Source: Epiperipatus broadwayi (taxonomy: Eukaryota > Onychophora > Udeonychophora > Euonychophora > Peripatidae). Taken from it: 64,000 bases of DNA. The stretch covers positions 8,350,085 to 8,414,084 of the forward strand of contig JAQFVV010012396.1 of the NCBI GenBank assembly GCA_028023455.1. Reading direction: 5' to 3'. Positions 35,783-49,620 of this stretch are shown here, one piece after another. Positions within the stretch are counted from its first letter, which is position 1. Every line of letters begins with the position of its first letter. The notes below the pieces were generated by a model. The model did not search any database. It was not told the DNA's origin and saw only the letters and a list, made by a program, of their open reading frames with translations. The translations under genes and the position numbers were made by a program.

Positions 35783-38700
35783 TCCATATTTGTCTTCTGA
35801 TCACTTTTCTTAAAACTGGAATATGAGAGTCCAGATTGTTCATGTTTCAAGCTAATCAGACTTCCAGAGTGAAATATTATCTTCTCATAACAGGTCATAC
35901 AGTCCATGGTAACTGATCATTGAGTTTATAGATCCCATGAGGAAACACACATTCAAGACACCATTTTATTTTGGTTAATATAGCACCACAGTATCAGAAA
36001 CTTTTCTATAACAGATTCCAATTTATTCTGCAATTAATATTAATAAATTCAACTTTGATTTGAATGCACAATCTAGTTGTGTAATAATAATCTGTATAGA
36101 GCTAATTTAGACTAACTTTGAGGTACCTAGAGTGATTATAATTATTGTCTTTCTTGCAAATTAACTGTTCACAAAACTTATACGCATCTCATAGCATGAA
36201 TTAGGCATAATTAAAACCATAAATTATCATGCAATAAAGTTATTAATGGAATAAATTATAATTTAATTGTCTGGTGCATAAGATGAGGTTCTGTAACTCA
36301 CTTACTCATCTAATTGTAACACCTATGGTGAATTTCAATGCACAGAGGGATTGTTGTCTTAATAATTGATTTGTTTTATTAAAAGATATAAAATATATTG
36401 TTTAGCATAATTTTTCATAGTTCATTTTAATCCATTCCAATCACATTAATTTTAGTTTATTTAAGTGAATTATATAACTTTGCATTGTCATTTTTGGGTT
36501 TGATTATCAAATTATTAAATATCTCATAAGCCATAAGGGTGTGTGTTTGGTTAAATACCTGGCTATAGAGTCATTTTTTCCCCGAGTCTCATGTTTTACC
36601 TTTTGCTATTGCCAGCACATAAATTAAAAAACTCCAAGTGTAGCCTCATATATGTCATTCATATGGTAGTAAGTCATGGAGTGTTGGTGGAGGAGCTGAG
36701 GTGTGATCTGATTCAAGGTCTCAACCTCTCATCTAGATCAGCTTTGGGGAATTTGCCAAGACTCTGGATTTTGTTGCATGAATGTACAAATTTGACCATT
36801 ACACTATGAATATTGAAATGGTGATTGAATATCATTTATTCTATGCATATGTATAACTAATAGAATGAATTCACTCCCTCATTTAAAGTTACCTAAATAA
36901 ACTAAACATAAATGCCAACAAATTCTAAAAGACATGTAATATCTCTTTGTCTTTTAATAGTTTATGTATATTGTATAACTCATTTGAAGATGCAGTTACT
37001 TCTGTTTCAACTATAATATACTCAAGCCCTTATATATTTAAGCTTTTGCATTCAATTACTGCTAATTCCAAATGAATGGAGAATGATGAGGAGGAATGAG
37101 TAATAGCAATGAAAAATGTATAATTCCAATGGAAGAGAACATACATACTATTTTATGTTTACAAGAACTGCAAAAGATATTTATTTTCCATTTTAGGAAT
37201 AATTCTTCTAGAACAAACTGAGTCAGTCATGGAATACTGGGCTGGTTCTAATATTATCCAAGGCAAAAAAAAAATCCAATATTTTTATTTAGCTATGAAA
37301 ATGAATAAACAAGTTTGTGACAAAAATGAGCAAATTTCAGATTTTAAATTACATGCTTTCTGTGAAAATGTTGGAATACTAAAAGATTATATGATGTTCC
37401 AAAAAATAGGTAGAAGACATAAATGCATTGTTGATTGACATCTGGATATCAAGCTATACCGTGGGAAAACTAGTAGATAAAAGATCAAGAAATTGTCATA
37501 GATAAACTTTAAGTTTGGTAGCAAATGTTATAGTTGCCAGATTCAAAGAAAATCCTTTTACAATCACAAGACCTAAAACTAATAGTTTCTGATATGCTTT
37601 ATAAAGAAATTATTATCATCAGAGAAGATTGTGATACTAAGATTTAATATAGTCAAGAAGAATGGAAAGTTGTTATTGGAAAATTTGAAGTGAAAACTAA
37701 GACAAAAAAGACTTTTATAACTTTACTTACAATATGGAATAATATATAAGGTGCCTGTGTTATTTCTAGTAGAAAATTGCAAAAAAAAAAAGTGGGAGAT
37801 CAAATGATGAGGGGGAAAAGAGAATATGATAGTATCAAAATCATGTCAGTATAACAGAGTCAAATGTTTCAATATATGTATTAAGTAATTGAATGTTTTG
37901 TTGTCAAGTTGTTATCTGATGTTTACACACCAATAGTGACAAGCTGATCCAAAATCTTTTAATTTTTGAATCCATCCCACACTTATACTACATTATACTT
38001 CAGGTGATAGACAGATTTGGTAATTTGTAAATAAGAGCCTATATAACATCTTAAATTCTTATTCATTTTTCTGCAAATATTTTCTTTTTATCATCAACTT
38101 AATACAATGTATTCTTCTTTTCCAATACTAATTTCATTTTTATCATTTATTTTTATTTAAATACATATTAAATAAAATAGAAAATAATCTCATTTTACAA
38201 TTCTTCCTATATCTAACTCTTCCACAAGAAACTATTTAAGAAGAAAAATACCTATTCTTTAAATACATTTAAAAAAAATAAATCTCTATTTTCAAGATAC
38301 ACCTTGCTTTTAAATATATCCAACAAAATAATTCAATCTACCAAGTGTGCTTAAAGATCAATAAACAATATATATATAGTTATAATTATAAAATTCGTGC
38401 TATATATATTATAAAATTGGGAAATCAAACTGCATGGAGGTATGAAACAAATTAATAGCTAATCATTTATATTAACAAATAGAGAGAAACTGTATAAAAA
38501 AGAGAGGGATGTTAGTTTCCTTCAACGCATCAATAAGAGTGATTTGCTATTAATTCTAAATATATCAATAATAATTTAGAATCACTCCAATTTATTTTTT
38601 ACTTTTTTTAAGTTACAAATGTTTTTCAGAAAGCGTTCAATTTGTTAAAAAAATTTCGATTCAAGATTTCCTACAACATCTTAGCTAAATGCAAGTTTGT

Positions 38701-39149
38701 ACAATCATTTTAAAATCCTCATTCTTTATTTGATTAAACTTTTTTAATGGAATCATAATTGTTGAAAAAATATTTATTGATCACATTCCTGAGTCATGAA
38801 ATACACAAATGATAATGGCATTTTATTTCTAATTCGTTGAACTATTTCCATAATTTATTTAAAATGTTAAATATTTTTAGAAAAATTCAATTTCATTTAT
38901 AACAAAAGAGATTGAACCTGCACCGTTTAGATTTGTAAATATTGAATTTAAGATTTGCTCTAACCAATTAAAAAATATTTTTCATAGCCTTTAATAATTA
39001 AAATGAAGTTTTAGTAATTTCTTGATTTAATCTCAGTTTAACATTTATTAGTTGTTCGGGGATTTTTTCCACAAATTATGTCATCTCTATGTATTGGACT
39101 TGCTTTTTCAATTAATTGGATAGTAGAGAAAAAGGTTCTGATATACAGA
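35783..39149. other. AT-rich DNA with a GC-richer patch at about 36,520-36,830
   Basis: The patch holds a 72-codon frame (36591-36809) with no recognisable domain. A frame at 37229-37438 (Lys-rich, 69 codons) has extra sense around it but stops in all directions; I do not recognise it and it may be a dead transposon gene. Confidence 0.35.
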
Positions 39150-39560
39150 TCAACAAATGATGATATTCAGTGAATCTGATTGTTTTCATTATGGAAGCAG
39201 ATCTGGCCAGAAATAGTCAGTCCAGTTGGAAATAAAACAGGGAGAAAACAATTTATTATTAGACCTGAATGGCAGTATGCATGTTGTCTGCTATAATTTC
39301 ACATGGGAACTTGAAACTACTAGAATCTAGATCAGACATGAGGCAAATTGTTATAGCATAGTTTGAAGTATTTCCATAGAACAGTAAGAAATGTGAACCA
39401 TACCTACTCAAGAAGCAAGCTGTCATGATAGAAGTAGAAGTAATAGATAAACTTAAAGGAATACAGAAGTTATTTACATTAATAGTTGCACAGCAACTAG
39501 ATGCTATACCAAGCCAACAGCATCTAAGAAATAACAGTTGTATATATTGTAAAAATGCAC
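39150..39560. other. GC-richer patch, possible worn coding sequence
   Basis: One plus frame at about 39,412-39,591 reads without stops (VEVIDKLKGIQKLF, then IPSQQHLRNNSC), which looks protein-like but matches nothing I can name. Stops upstream make it a relic at best. Confidence 0.25.
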
Positions 39561-41551
39561 TTATATATTTGCTTAAATTAATAAATATTTAATCATATTT
39601 ATACAAGTTTGTTTTCATCATAATCCACAATACAATACAACAGTTTCATAATAAAAAAAACTGAAAATTTATTATTTCTATTAAATAAATGACTTATATA
39701 TTTTCCTTTTTTGCAATGTATCTAACACTTTTATTACTAATTTATTATTTTTCTCATCAATTACTATTTTATTTTTGATATCCTGCATTTTTCTGTCAAC
39801 TTTTATTCTACTATATACTTTTGTTCTTTTTCATTTCCCTATATATTCTTTTTCTAATGACTTTCAATTTTATTTGTTTCATAATATAATTTTATTTTAT
39901 TTTACAAATTTTATTTTCCCAATCTTTTTACCTTACTATTTTCTGATTACTAACCAATGTGTCTTGTCTATTTCTTAACCTAATGCCTTACTATAGTAAC
40001 TTCTAAATTTTCAGTGAATAATTTTCTTTTTTATATTTGAATTTATTTTTGTTTTCTTGTTCCCATTACAATTTAAACTTATTTTTTCATTCACCTTTGA
40101 AAATTGTTTTCTATTATCTTTTTTTAAACTACTAAACATCACAGTAGCACTACTGTATGGAGAGTTTTGGGAGTTTTGCCTCTATGTTATCTTTTTTTGA
40201 TATGTCATTATTTATTTCTGGTCTCAATTCCCCTTCTTTACAAAAATAACATTATTTTATTGTTGTTTTAATTTATGTCAGTTCCTTGCACTTTAAAAAT
40301 TATTTTAAATCTATTATGAAAAAAAAGACAAATAATTAAAATATATTATTTGCACATACTTCTGTTTATGATTAAATATATTTATTATTTCCTATAATTT
40401 ATTTATCAACTTTTTTATTTCTCTCATTTTTTTATCTCAATTTCATAATCTGCTACAATTTTATGATTTTTTTTTATGTCAGCATTATAGCATTTCAATC
40501 TTCCATTAATATTATGTAACTATTTTTATATTCATTTATGACTTTTTTCTTTTAACTTATTGCTAATTGTTTTTGTCAATTTCATTTTGTCTACTGCATT
40601 TTTACATTTTTTATTATTACACAATCCATATTATCCTTAATCAATTAGGTCAATTTGATTACTTATCATAGGTAAAAACTTGTTAAGTTTAGTATATAAG
40701 TCATTTATATAATCATTTTATTTTTTTAATATAACTTCCTTTTTTATTAGTATTTTAAAAATCATTAACTCATTTTTGCAATCCTATCTTTACTATCTAA
40801 ACTATTTAATTCTTTTATTAAATCAAAAATATCTCTTTTTCAAAATATTTTTAATATGCAGCATATGCAAGAACTACGCTGCATTTAACTATATGATTTC
40901 AATTACATGTTATCCAAAGCAAAATGTAAACACAAAAAAATCATTAAAATTCATAAATTTTACAATATTCAAGTAATATTTTTTTTTCTCTGAGTGCTGT
41001 ATGTGATCATGCTTTAAAACAAAGTAAAATTTGTAAAAAAAAAAACTTAAAATATGCTAGTAGCCATTTTTTTTTATCTCACACCAATGTTTATTAATAA
41101 AATGTCTTCAATCTATGCTAAAAACACATACACTTTATTTTTTCTTTATTATTTTTTTCAATTTTGATATGTAATATTTTTCATAATAAAATATTCTCTG
41201 AGTTATAATGTTAAAAATTTTACAAAATTTTAGAATGTATTAAAAGTTGATACTAAAAAATGCTAACAATAAGAAAGATCCTAATTTCTTGATAACAAAA
41301 GCACTATTATGTTTCTATAAGAGAAAAAAGTTATTGATAAAAAAGAATATTGTCCAGAGTGCATGTAATAAAGATGAAAATCAGACATTTCACTATTTAC
41401 TTTATTTTAAAAATAAAAATACAGTAATTAGTTGTTATTATTCTTATTACTTCAGTAATTGCCTGAGTAAACTCACAGTAAAATGCATGTAAATGTATCC
41501 CCTCAATTTATTATTAAAAACTATATTTTTAAATTTTTTGTCTATACTATA
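39561..41551. other. T-rich and AT-rich DNA, no gene seen
   Basis: Pyrimidine-rich low-complexity sequence yields meaningless Phe/Ile/Leu frames. Confidence 0.5.
40141..40187. repeat. Terminal fragment of the HHR-B-related fold-back family
   Basis: CACTACTGTATGGAGAG followed by GTTTTGCCTCTATG matches the inner end of the repeats at 51.9 and 56.2 kb. About 47 bp survive. Confidence 0.6.
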
Positions 41552-41570
41552 ATCTTTATATATATATATA

Positions 41571-41806
41571 TAATCAAACTTACCCCAAATTCTCAACTAA
41601 CCCAGACTAGCCAAAGAAAATAAACTTTAAAACACAATCAATGCTTTCACTGCTACAAGCAGACTTTGCAAGTGTAAATAACTACAAAATAACAACATAT
41701 GTAAACTAAACATTACCCAAAATTCCACTTTCTTCCCATACATTTTTAATATTTAAAGAACTTTTAAATAAGTTAATTGCTTCAGAATCATAAATTTTTA
41801 ATAATA
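41571..41806 (-). mobile_element. PLE 3' end, minus copy of a head-to-head pair
   Basis: On the minus strand, a frame ending at 41706 encodes YDSEAINLFKSSLNIKN and ends SGILGNV, aligned to the last 32 residues of the 5' PLE. The UTR follows, including the hairpin at 41675-41632, down to a (TA)n at 41552-41572. Only the tail is present. Confidence 0.85.
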
Positions 41807-41838
41807 AAGATTCGTTAATTATTCTTTTTTTATTATTA

Positions 41839-42194
<356 letters not shown>

Positions 42195-42287
42195 TAAGAG
42201 CATGCTAATAGCTCTAAACAAGCTTTTTTTTTATTTATGATAAATGCTACTACAAGCGAAGACATTCAAATCATTTTTATCTTGGAT

Positions 42288-42345
42288 TGTCCCCATCCCC
42301 AGACCGGTTTCAACCTATGGGTCTCTTCAGTGAGGAGTTGGGACA
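42288..42345 (-). ncRNA. Hammerhead ribozyme, type I, complete (HHR-B unit 1)
   Basis: Minus-strand order: UGUCCC, internal-loop bases CAA, CUCCUCA, then the core. The core is CUGAAGA (fits CUGANGA), stem II is GACC/GGUU with a CAUA loop, then GAAA. Helix III is formed by ACCGGU (two pairs with a two-base loop), then C17; cleavage falls between complements of 42302 and 42301. The 3' strand UGGGGA pairs with UCCUCA and GGGACA with UGUCCC across a UG/CAA internal loop. All invariant core bases are present; the closing pair of stem II is a G-U wobble. The internal loop and loop II are positioned for the usual tertiary contact. Folded by hand. Confidence 0.88.
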
Positions 42346-42708
42346 TTATATTTAAAAAACCAACTCAAGCAAAGCATTTATCTGAAAGTTAATTGTTAGA
42401 AAAAGATCTGAAACTTTTAGACATCTACATGTCTTTAAAGTCAGCTCTCCAGCTGAAAAAATCATATGGGCCTGAACTTAATTCAGATACTCCATATATT
42501 AGTAGGCTTAGCCATTTAATTTAGCCAAAGCCACAACAGCAAAATAATAATAGTAATAATAACAAGTCAGATGTCACATGACTTATATATAGCTTGCAAT
42601 TACAAATATGTAAAATTAAGAGCATGCTAATAGCTCTAAACAAGCTTTTTTTTATTTATGATAAATGCTACTACAAGAGAAGACATTCAAATCATTTTTA
42701 TCTTGGAT

Positions 42709-42766
42709 TGTCCCCATCCCCAGACCGGTTTCAACCTATGGGTCTCTTCAGTGAGGAGTTGGGACA
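42709..42766 (-). ncRNA. Hammerhead ribozyme, type I, complete (HHR-B unit 2)
   Basis: Identical to the unit 1 ribozyme over all 58 bases, offset by exactly 421 bp. The changes between units lie outside it, which is compatible with selection on the fold but also with recent duplication. Confidence 0.88.
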
Positions 42767-42930
42767 TTAGATTTAAAAAACCAACTCAAGCAAAGCATTT
42801 ATCTAAAAGTTAATTGTTAGAAAAAGATCTGAAACTTTTAGACATCTACATGTCTTTAAAGTCAGCTCTCCAACTGAAAAAATCATATGGGCCTGAACTT
42901 AATTCAGATACTCCATATATTAGTAGTAAG

Positions 42931-43779
42931 CAGCTGTGTTATATGTGTGTGCATGTTGAATAACGCTATACACTTGCTATTCAATAAACCATACATATTT
43001 AATCTAGTCAATGCTTATCAATAAACATTAGCTATTATATACTATATACATTTGTATCACGAGTGTTTGGAACAAAAATAACATAGTTTGCAGCTCCACT
43101 GTATATATGTCTAATGTATTCTTTTAATAACATTTTGTCATATTTATCAGTTTTATATATTAATTCATTGTCCAACTTTATATATATCTGCATCAGTATA
43201 TAAATATATTTTTGCTCTATTATTTTAGAAAAATTAATATGTAAATAAAGTTCATCTACTATTGAACAAAAATAATTTGTATTAAGATCTTATTTAGAAA
43301 AATTGATTTTCTTAATGCTAAGACCATTAATCAAGAAAGGTTTAACTTGGTATCAATTTCATTTTCAATCATAATTTTACATTTTAATAAAACTTGATAA
43401 AGTCCAAAAATATGTATTAAAAAAATAACTTCTTATTACATATCTACGTTTGTTTTACAAGGTGAGTATATTTATAAAAAATAAATAAATTGTATTCTCT
43501 AATATGTAACATTAATTAACAGTCTTAGAATTCTCCTTTGAAAAATTCATAAAAAGTGCTTAAAAAATACAAAAGTTGACATTTTAAAATTTCTTTAAAT
43601 TACATCCCAAATCAACTAAGAACTTTTAGTTAGCTTTGTATGGTAACTATTTACTTAATAACTTAACATTAAAGATATAAAATTTAACTTATCATAATAC
43701 TTTGTATTAATCAACTTAGGACCTGATATCACAATATTATGAAAATTTAATGTATAAATAACAGTATAACCCATAAGAT
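42931..43779. other. AT-rich DNA, no gene seen
   Basis: Nothing recognised. Confidence 0.5.
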
Positions 43780-44075
43780 AAACATAACATGATCACCATT
43801 TTTTATGCTTGCTTATAACTGTCATTTAAACAGGCAAAACTCTCTATACGTATTGCCACTCAGCCAAAGTAATCAATAGATCCCAGAAGGCTTGTGCATA
43901 AAATCCTCATCTAGTGCCTACTCATCCTATAACCCCAGACTAGTTTTTGACTTGTGGCCTTCATCGATGAGAAGTCTTGTATCTGAGAGCACTGCACCTA
44001 AATCTTAGAATCCATTGATTACTCTGGCTTGTACTGAGTGGCAATACATATAGAGAGTTTTGCCTGTTTTTATAA
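43780..44075 (-). repeat. HHR-B-related fold-back repeat, copy 1
   Basis: Inner inverted ends are AACAGGCAAAACTCTCTATA (43829) and the complement near 44,070. An outer arm (CATGATCACCATTTT, then TATGCTTGC) is present only on the left. A degenerate hammerhead (minus, about 43,929-43,980) keeps GGCCACAAG and AAACTAGTCTGGGG, but CUGAUGA has become CGAUGA and GAAA has become AAAA. Confidence 0.75.
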
Positions 44076-44126
44076 CCTATAAGCCAGTTAAAACATTTCC
44101 AAATTCATCATGTCTGTCAGTTTTAA

Positions 44127-44156
44127 TTTTTTATTTATTTATTTATTTATTTATTT
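44127..44156. repeat. (ATTT)n microsatellite
   Basis: Tetranucleotide run of about seven units. Confidence 0.95.
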
Positions 44157-47100
44157 TTGTTATAGGAAAGTGGAAATGGGAATTTGTTAAAAATTATAGT
44201 TATTGCATATATATATACACACTCTGTAAAAAAAAAAAAAAGCTCTATTATTTGTTTTGCATCCAGAAAAGTGGCCAGAATGAGTCTGACATATTCAAAT
44301 TTTTAGGAAATATCTTGATAGTTAAAAAAAAAAAAATGGAAAAAGAAAAAAAAATGTTTATCTCAAAGCTGTCAATGAACACGACACGACAGTCATTTAA
44401 AATGGCTGCAAAAACATCACTAATAAGGAGTGAATGGAAAACTCTTGCATAATTCTTAAAAAACATCACATAAAATAGTATTATTTTATTTCTAACTGAA
44501 TGTCAAGTAAATAATGAGATAAAATGCTTGCACATGCACTAATGATATTTCCATTCTTTGTTTCCACACAGTTTTTTAGATGAATTTTAAAACTTTTCAT
44601 AAAGGTAAAAAAGAACATTACCTATCAATAAATTGTGCTGCTATGGTGTGAAGATACCCCTCCCCCTTTTGTTGTAAATTAAGACAAACATTTGTGAACA
44701 ATTCAACACTAGAGTTAAATGGATCAGCTTCATAAAAAGGAAAGCAAACAAAAAAATGTTTTATCACTGATAAAAGAAAAATAAAACACTTTTCTGTTCA
44801 AAGTGAGGTGAAGATTTTTTTGTAGAAGGCACAAAAATTAAAATTAAAATATTTAAGTCAATCGCGTGTGTGTTTGCTCTTGACATTACCTTTGCCTAGT
44901 AAAGAATGTACACCTATTTGAGCTGATACATAGTTTGTAAACTGTGCTTATTACAATAAAGAGGATAAATATTATTTAAAATTAGTTGTCTGAATGCAAC
45001 AATGAGGTTTTTATGATCAAAAGAGTAAATATGTGAGATAAGGGAATATTTTCATACTTTGCAATTATCATATCTTTAAATATGTTTTGTTATTGTTGTT
45101 GTTTATTTGCCTGATTTGAAATATATGCATAATGTGATGATTTTTGGTATTTGTGTATTATCCTGTCTATGAAGCTTAACAGCCTTTTTTTTTAATTATA
45201 CAGTTTCAGGGATCCAACAAATATTTGTTTATGGTTGTGTTTTTTTATTCAATTTTATTTTTATCAAATATGTGTTAGTTATTAAGTTTTAAAAAAGTAT
45301 AAATCAATTATAAAATTTCATTCAGAAGGTTCATTTTAATCTTTTAATTTGTTTATATTGTAACATGTAAATACTGACCCATTCCCAAATTTGTTTACAT
45401 TCAGCATCTTTATTTTTGTCACTATCATTTTGGCAAAATGACGTAAGTTTGGAATTTTCCTTTGATGAAACAGCATGCAATGGAATATTTCCAAAAGTAT
45501 GGGATCCTGCCCCAATAAAAGTCTGAGTTAAAGAGCATAATATGATACTTTACATTTCTTATATATTTTTTATATTAATAAGTTGAAGTCTGCATTAATG
45601 AGAATACCATATGACACTTTATGTTTCTTATATTTTTATTATTTTATATTAATAAGTTAATTTAAAATGAAAAATAATAATATTTATTATTATTATTTAA
45701 GATGGAAATATAATTTTTGCAAAAAATTAAAAAAAATAACTATAATTTAAAAAAAAAAAAACAATTAAATATTAAATAAGCTTTTTGTCAGCCATTTTGT
45801 TTTAAATATTTACTGGATGCCCCTCAAACTGTATAATTAAAAAATAGCTACAAATATTGGTATATAGGATAATACATAAATACCTTATTTTTATTAAAAT
45901 CATGTGATTTTAGAATACTCAAAATAGCAAATTAAGCATGTTAAAGGCATTCAGTTGATCAAGTTAATTTTTTTTATTACCCTCAGTTGAAAATCATTGC
46001 AGAAATGATTACATTTCATGGTGTTCATTATTTTACTACTATGCCACACTGCACAGAATTTTATAAAGATTTCAATAATATACAATAATTAAGAGTTTGA
46101 ATAGCTAGCTAGTTGCTTAACCCAAAATCTTTTGCAATGATGGAATAAGTAGCATCAAAAACAATATATAGTTTATAACATTAATCAAATAATTATATAT
46201 ATATAATAACAAAAATATTTTGGAAATTATGATTATTGTTAAGCATGTGTGGACATGCTTACATATAAATAAAAATATGTTAAAATGTGAAAATAAAAAA
46301 AAACATATAATAATGCCTTTTTAAAAAAAAGATAAAATTAATATATCATTGTTAACGAGGGAGGGGGGGAGGAGAGCTATAGCAGATGCAATATGTATAC
46401 TGTCTGGAAAATTTTACGTACACATAAAGTTATCAGAATAAAAAATCTCTATACATAATTATTGCAACTTTTAATTATTAATATACTTAATTAACAAGTA
46501 TTATGGAAATTTATCTTAAAATGTAATAATAATTCCCAGTATTAAATGTTGGGAACTCAAGCCATGGTTTCAAAACATCTGAGGAAAAAAAACCTTTAGT
46601 TACAATGCGTGTGCTTGAACCGCAGTACTTACAGACATGATAATATAGTTGGGCCCAACAAGTGATTTAAAGATTAACAAATATATCCTCCCTAATTACT
46701 GTTCTCAATACATGCGGTGGGAATAGTGATGTGGGTGAGCTCTTGCATGAGACCTTGTGCTCAGGTAGTTGACTAATAATTATTAAATGCATTAAGTTTA
46801 TGACTCAGTATGGTGAAATCTTAATTCGAAATAGAAGTGTCACACAGGAAAAAAAATCCTGATTAATTTACGTTTTTTTGTTTTGTTTTTTTAACTCGAA
46901 AAAAAAAAAAATGAAATATTTGTTCATAATGAAAATTCATTTAAGCTTAACATTGTTGTATGAAAAAAAAAAATTTGGAGAAATTAATTTTCCGATTAAT
47001 TAATGCCATGGTTGTTTTTGTTGCGATTTGCTTCGTTTTAAATTTATTTTATTCAGAAAACTATGATGTCAGAAATAGAACGTAAGTAATAAAAAAATAA

Positions 47101-47529
47101 TTTATCTTCACGGGATTTCAATGATACAAAAAATTATTTATTTGATTATAAAAAATAGTTATCAAATTTTGTTTTATTAGTTTCTATTTTATTCCAAAAG
47201 TTCAAGTGCACACACAAAAATGCTTATACGTAGGTGTGTATACCCTTTAGCGTATATTAAATATTGCACAATTCTATGAACACATAAAAAAAAATTCTAA
47301 GAACATACATACCACTCAAACTTTAATAATATTTTTTACTAGACCGCTGCAGACTGAAAATCTAAATCAAACGAGGTATCATATTTTTCTAAATAGATCT
47401 TTTTTACTTCTCTGGTCATATGTTTATGATTACATCCCTCCACAAGGTGTTAAAAGTGGATAGAAACCAGTCCCCATCTTGCATGAGAGTGGTGCAGTGA
47501 AAATTACAGAACAGAAATATAAATATTAC
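44157..47529. other. AT-rich DNA, no gene seen
   Basis: G-rich spot at about 46,360-46,373 and a slightly GC-richer patch at about 46,600-46,770. No coding or element signal recognised. Confidence 0.45.
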
Positions 47530-47676
47530 ATGATCACCATTTCTTATGCTTGCTCTTAACTGTTATTAAAACATGCAAAACTCTCTATATACATATTGCC
47601 ACTCAGTGAAAGCCAGAGTAATCAATGGATGCCAGAAGGCTTGTGCATAAAATCCCCATCTAGTGCCTACTCATCC

Positions 47677-47735
47677 AATATCCCCAGACTAGCTTCTGGC
47701 TTGTGAGCTTTGTCAGTGAGGAGCCTTGGATCTGA
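47677..47735 (-). ncRNA. Hammerhead-like motif, left arm of fold-back copy 2, degenerate
   Basis: Minus-strand CUGACAA replaces CUGANGA (G8 lost). GAAGC stands where GAAAC is expected. UAGUCUGGGG and CUCCUCA are still present. Inactive by inspection. Confidence 0.6.
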
Positions 47736-48085
47736 GAGCACTGTACCTAGATCTTAGAATCTAATGCAACCCTCCAGCAGCCACCTTTTATCTCTACTTA
47801 ACTATGAAACTACGAGACTTAAATTGAAAACACTATAATATTTTCAATCCAAGCTCATCAGCCTATATGACTATATAGGCTTGGGTCAAAAATATTATAG
47901 TGTTTTCAATTTAAGTCTTATAGTTTTGTAGGTAATGCAGACCTATATGACTATATAGGCTGATGAGCTTGGATTGAAAATATTATAGTGTATTTAAGTC
48001 TCATAGTTTTGTAGTTATGTAGAGATAAAAGGTGGTTGCTGGAGGGTTGTATTAGATCCTATGATCTAGGTGCAGTGCTCTCAGA

Positions 48086-48142
48086 TTCAAGGCTCCTCAC
48101 TGATGAAGGCCATAAGCCAGAAACTAGTCTGGAGATATGGAT
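48086..48142 (+). ncRNA. Hammerhead ribozyme-like motif, right arm of fold-back copy 2
   Basis: CUGAUGA at 48100-48106, stem II GGC/GCC with an A-A apposition at its base, GAAA at 48120-48123, helix III ACUAGU, C17 at 48129. Helix I UGGAGA/UCCUCA has one A-C mismatch. Core bases are intact, but the unpaired base of stem II may weaken activity. Confidence 0.65.
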
Positions 48143-48250
48143 GAGTAGGCACTATATGGGGATTTTATGCACAAGTCTTACTGGCATCCATTGATTTCTC
48201 TGGCTTGCACTGATTGGCAATATGTATAAGGAGAGTTTTACCTGTTTTAA

Positions 48251-49257
48251 AAACAGAAATATTATTTATTATTGGATAATCTCTAGTCTAATAAATGATT
48301 AATAAAAATTATTGATATATCATTATCTTTCTACACTGTTTTTGAAGATGGGGTTGGGAGATACCATTGTAAATATTATAAAATCTTTGATGATAATATT
48401 TTGAAAATATCTTTTGAATTAATTGACAGGCTATATTCCAGTAGAAGTTTAATATAAAAGCATCTGCTCATATATGGCTATTTTATTTTGTCTTAATCTA
48501 TGCTGTTCATTCTCTTCTAGTTATAACTTATATAGGATCTCTCAATGCAATAATAGCTGATGCTTCACATGCTTTGGCTGGATTCAAATGTGAATCTAAT
48601 AAAATCTGTTTTTTTCTTTCAAATCCTAATCAGGCTTTGGATTTTTTTTCAAGTAGTCTTTCTATTATTACTTCAACTAACTATTTATCAAATACTGCCC
48701 TGTAAATGGGTATCCAGCTATTCTTTACTAATAAATAAATAAAACACATATTTAAAAAAACCAGTGAAACTCTTATTACCTGACAATTGGAAAGTTTGCT
48801 GAATTATGTTTTTTTCTTGAAGTTTTTTGATGAAGAGATGTAGAGACTTTTGTTGTACATATAGCTGTATAAAGACTGTTTTTTTTTTTTACTTTACTAC
48901 ATAAAAGACAGGAAAATAGTCTTTATGTAGCCCACTGCAGCGAATAGGCCTCTGCAACAAAACTTCACAAAGAAACAATGAAGATAAAACATTACTCAAA
49001 AGATTTGTTATTTATAAGGTGAGAGAATTTGGACAAATTTTTCATCTTTGTTTTACTTTCTAATTAAGTATAAATGAATATTCATTTGCTAACAAATATT
49101 GCATGTTCAACCAGGCAAATTAATCCTAGCTATCAGGGAAAAAATCTGAAGCTTGATTGGACCATGAAAAAAATCCCTGGCTTACATTCAAATTCAAATT
49201 GAGAAAATTGCAACAGATATGGCTAACTATTACATTATAATATCCTTAAACTATATT
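48251..49257. other. AT-rich DNA, no gene seen
   Basis: Nothing recognised. Confidence 0.5.
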
Positions 49258-49620
49258 CATTATCATCAACCATTATCAATCCACTGCAGGATGAAGGTCT
49301 CTCCAAATTCAATCCATCTTCTCTGATCTTTAGCTTTTCTTTCCCATCTCTCCCATGCACACTTTCTTATTTCATCCATCCATCTCACATGTGGTCTCTT
49401 TCTGGGTCTTTTACAATCTCTTGGAAACCAGTTTAAGATTTCAATTGTTCATCTATTATAATCTCTTCTAGCAATATGTCCAGCCTAACTTCACTTCAGT
49501 CTTTTAAATTTTTCAGTGAGGTCAGTAACACCTGTTTGTTCTCTTACCCATATATTGTGTTTTCAATCTCTTTTTGCATCTCTCCATACTTCTTTGAGTG
49601 GTCTTATATTAGGATATTTT
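49258..49620 (-). pseudogene. RTE-like LINE 3' end, copy 3
   Basis: Matches copy 1 from the shared 3' end (complement of CATCAACCATTATCAATCC) through the C-terminal W-x-P-R...RWMDDI region. It is truncated before the RT motifs. Confidence 0.8.

Larger units (their letters stand above)
47530..48250. repeat. HHR-B-related fold-back repeat, copy 2, about 690 bp with long arms
   Basis: Arms 47,555-47,890 and about 47,905-48,245 are inverted copies, starting AAAACATGCAAAACTCTC and ending GAGAGTTTTACCTGTTTT. The centre contains repeated CCTATATGACTATATAGG palindromes. The outer arm (ATGATCACCATTTCTTATG) occurs on the left only. Both arms carry a hammerhead-like motif in opposite orientations. Confidence 0.85.

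Noticed and set aside
39412-39591. Protein-like plus-strand stretch
   Set aside because: Stops upstream, no recognisable domain; too weak to call a pseudogene.
43826-44075. piggyBac-type TTAA target site for the fold-back family
   Set aside because: TTAA-like bases occur at some ends but not consistently, and the outer arm shows that the real end lies elsewhere.
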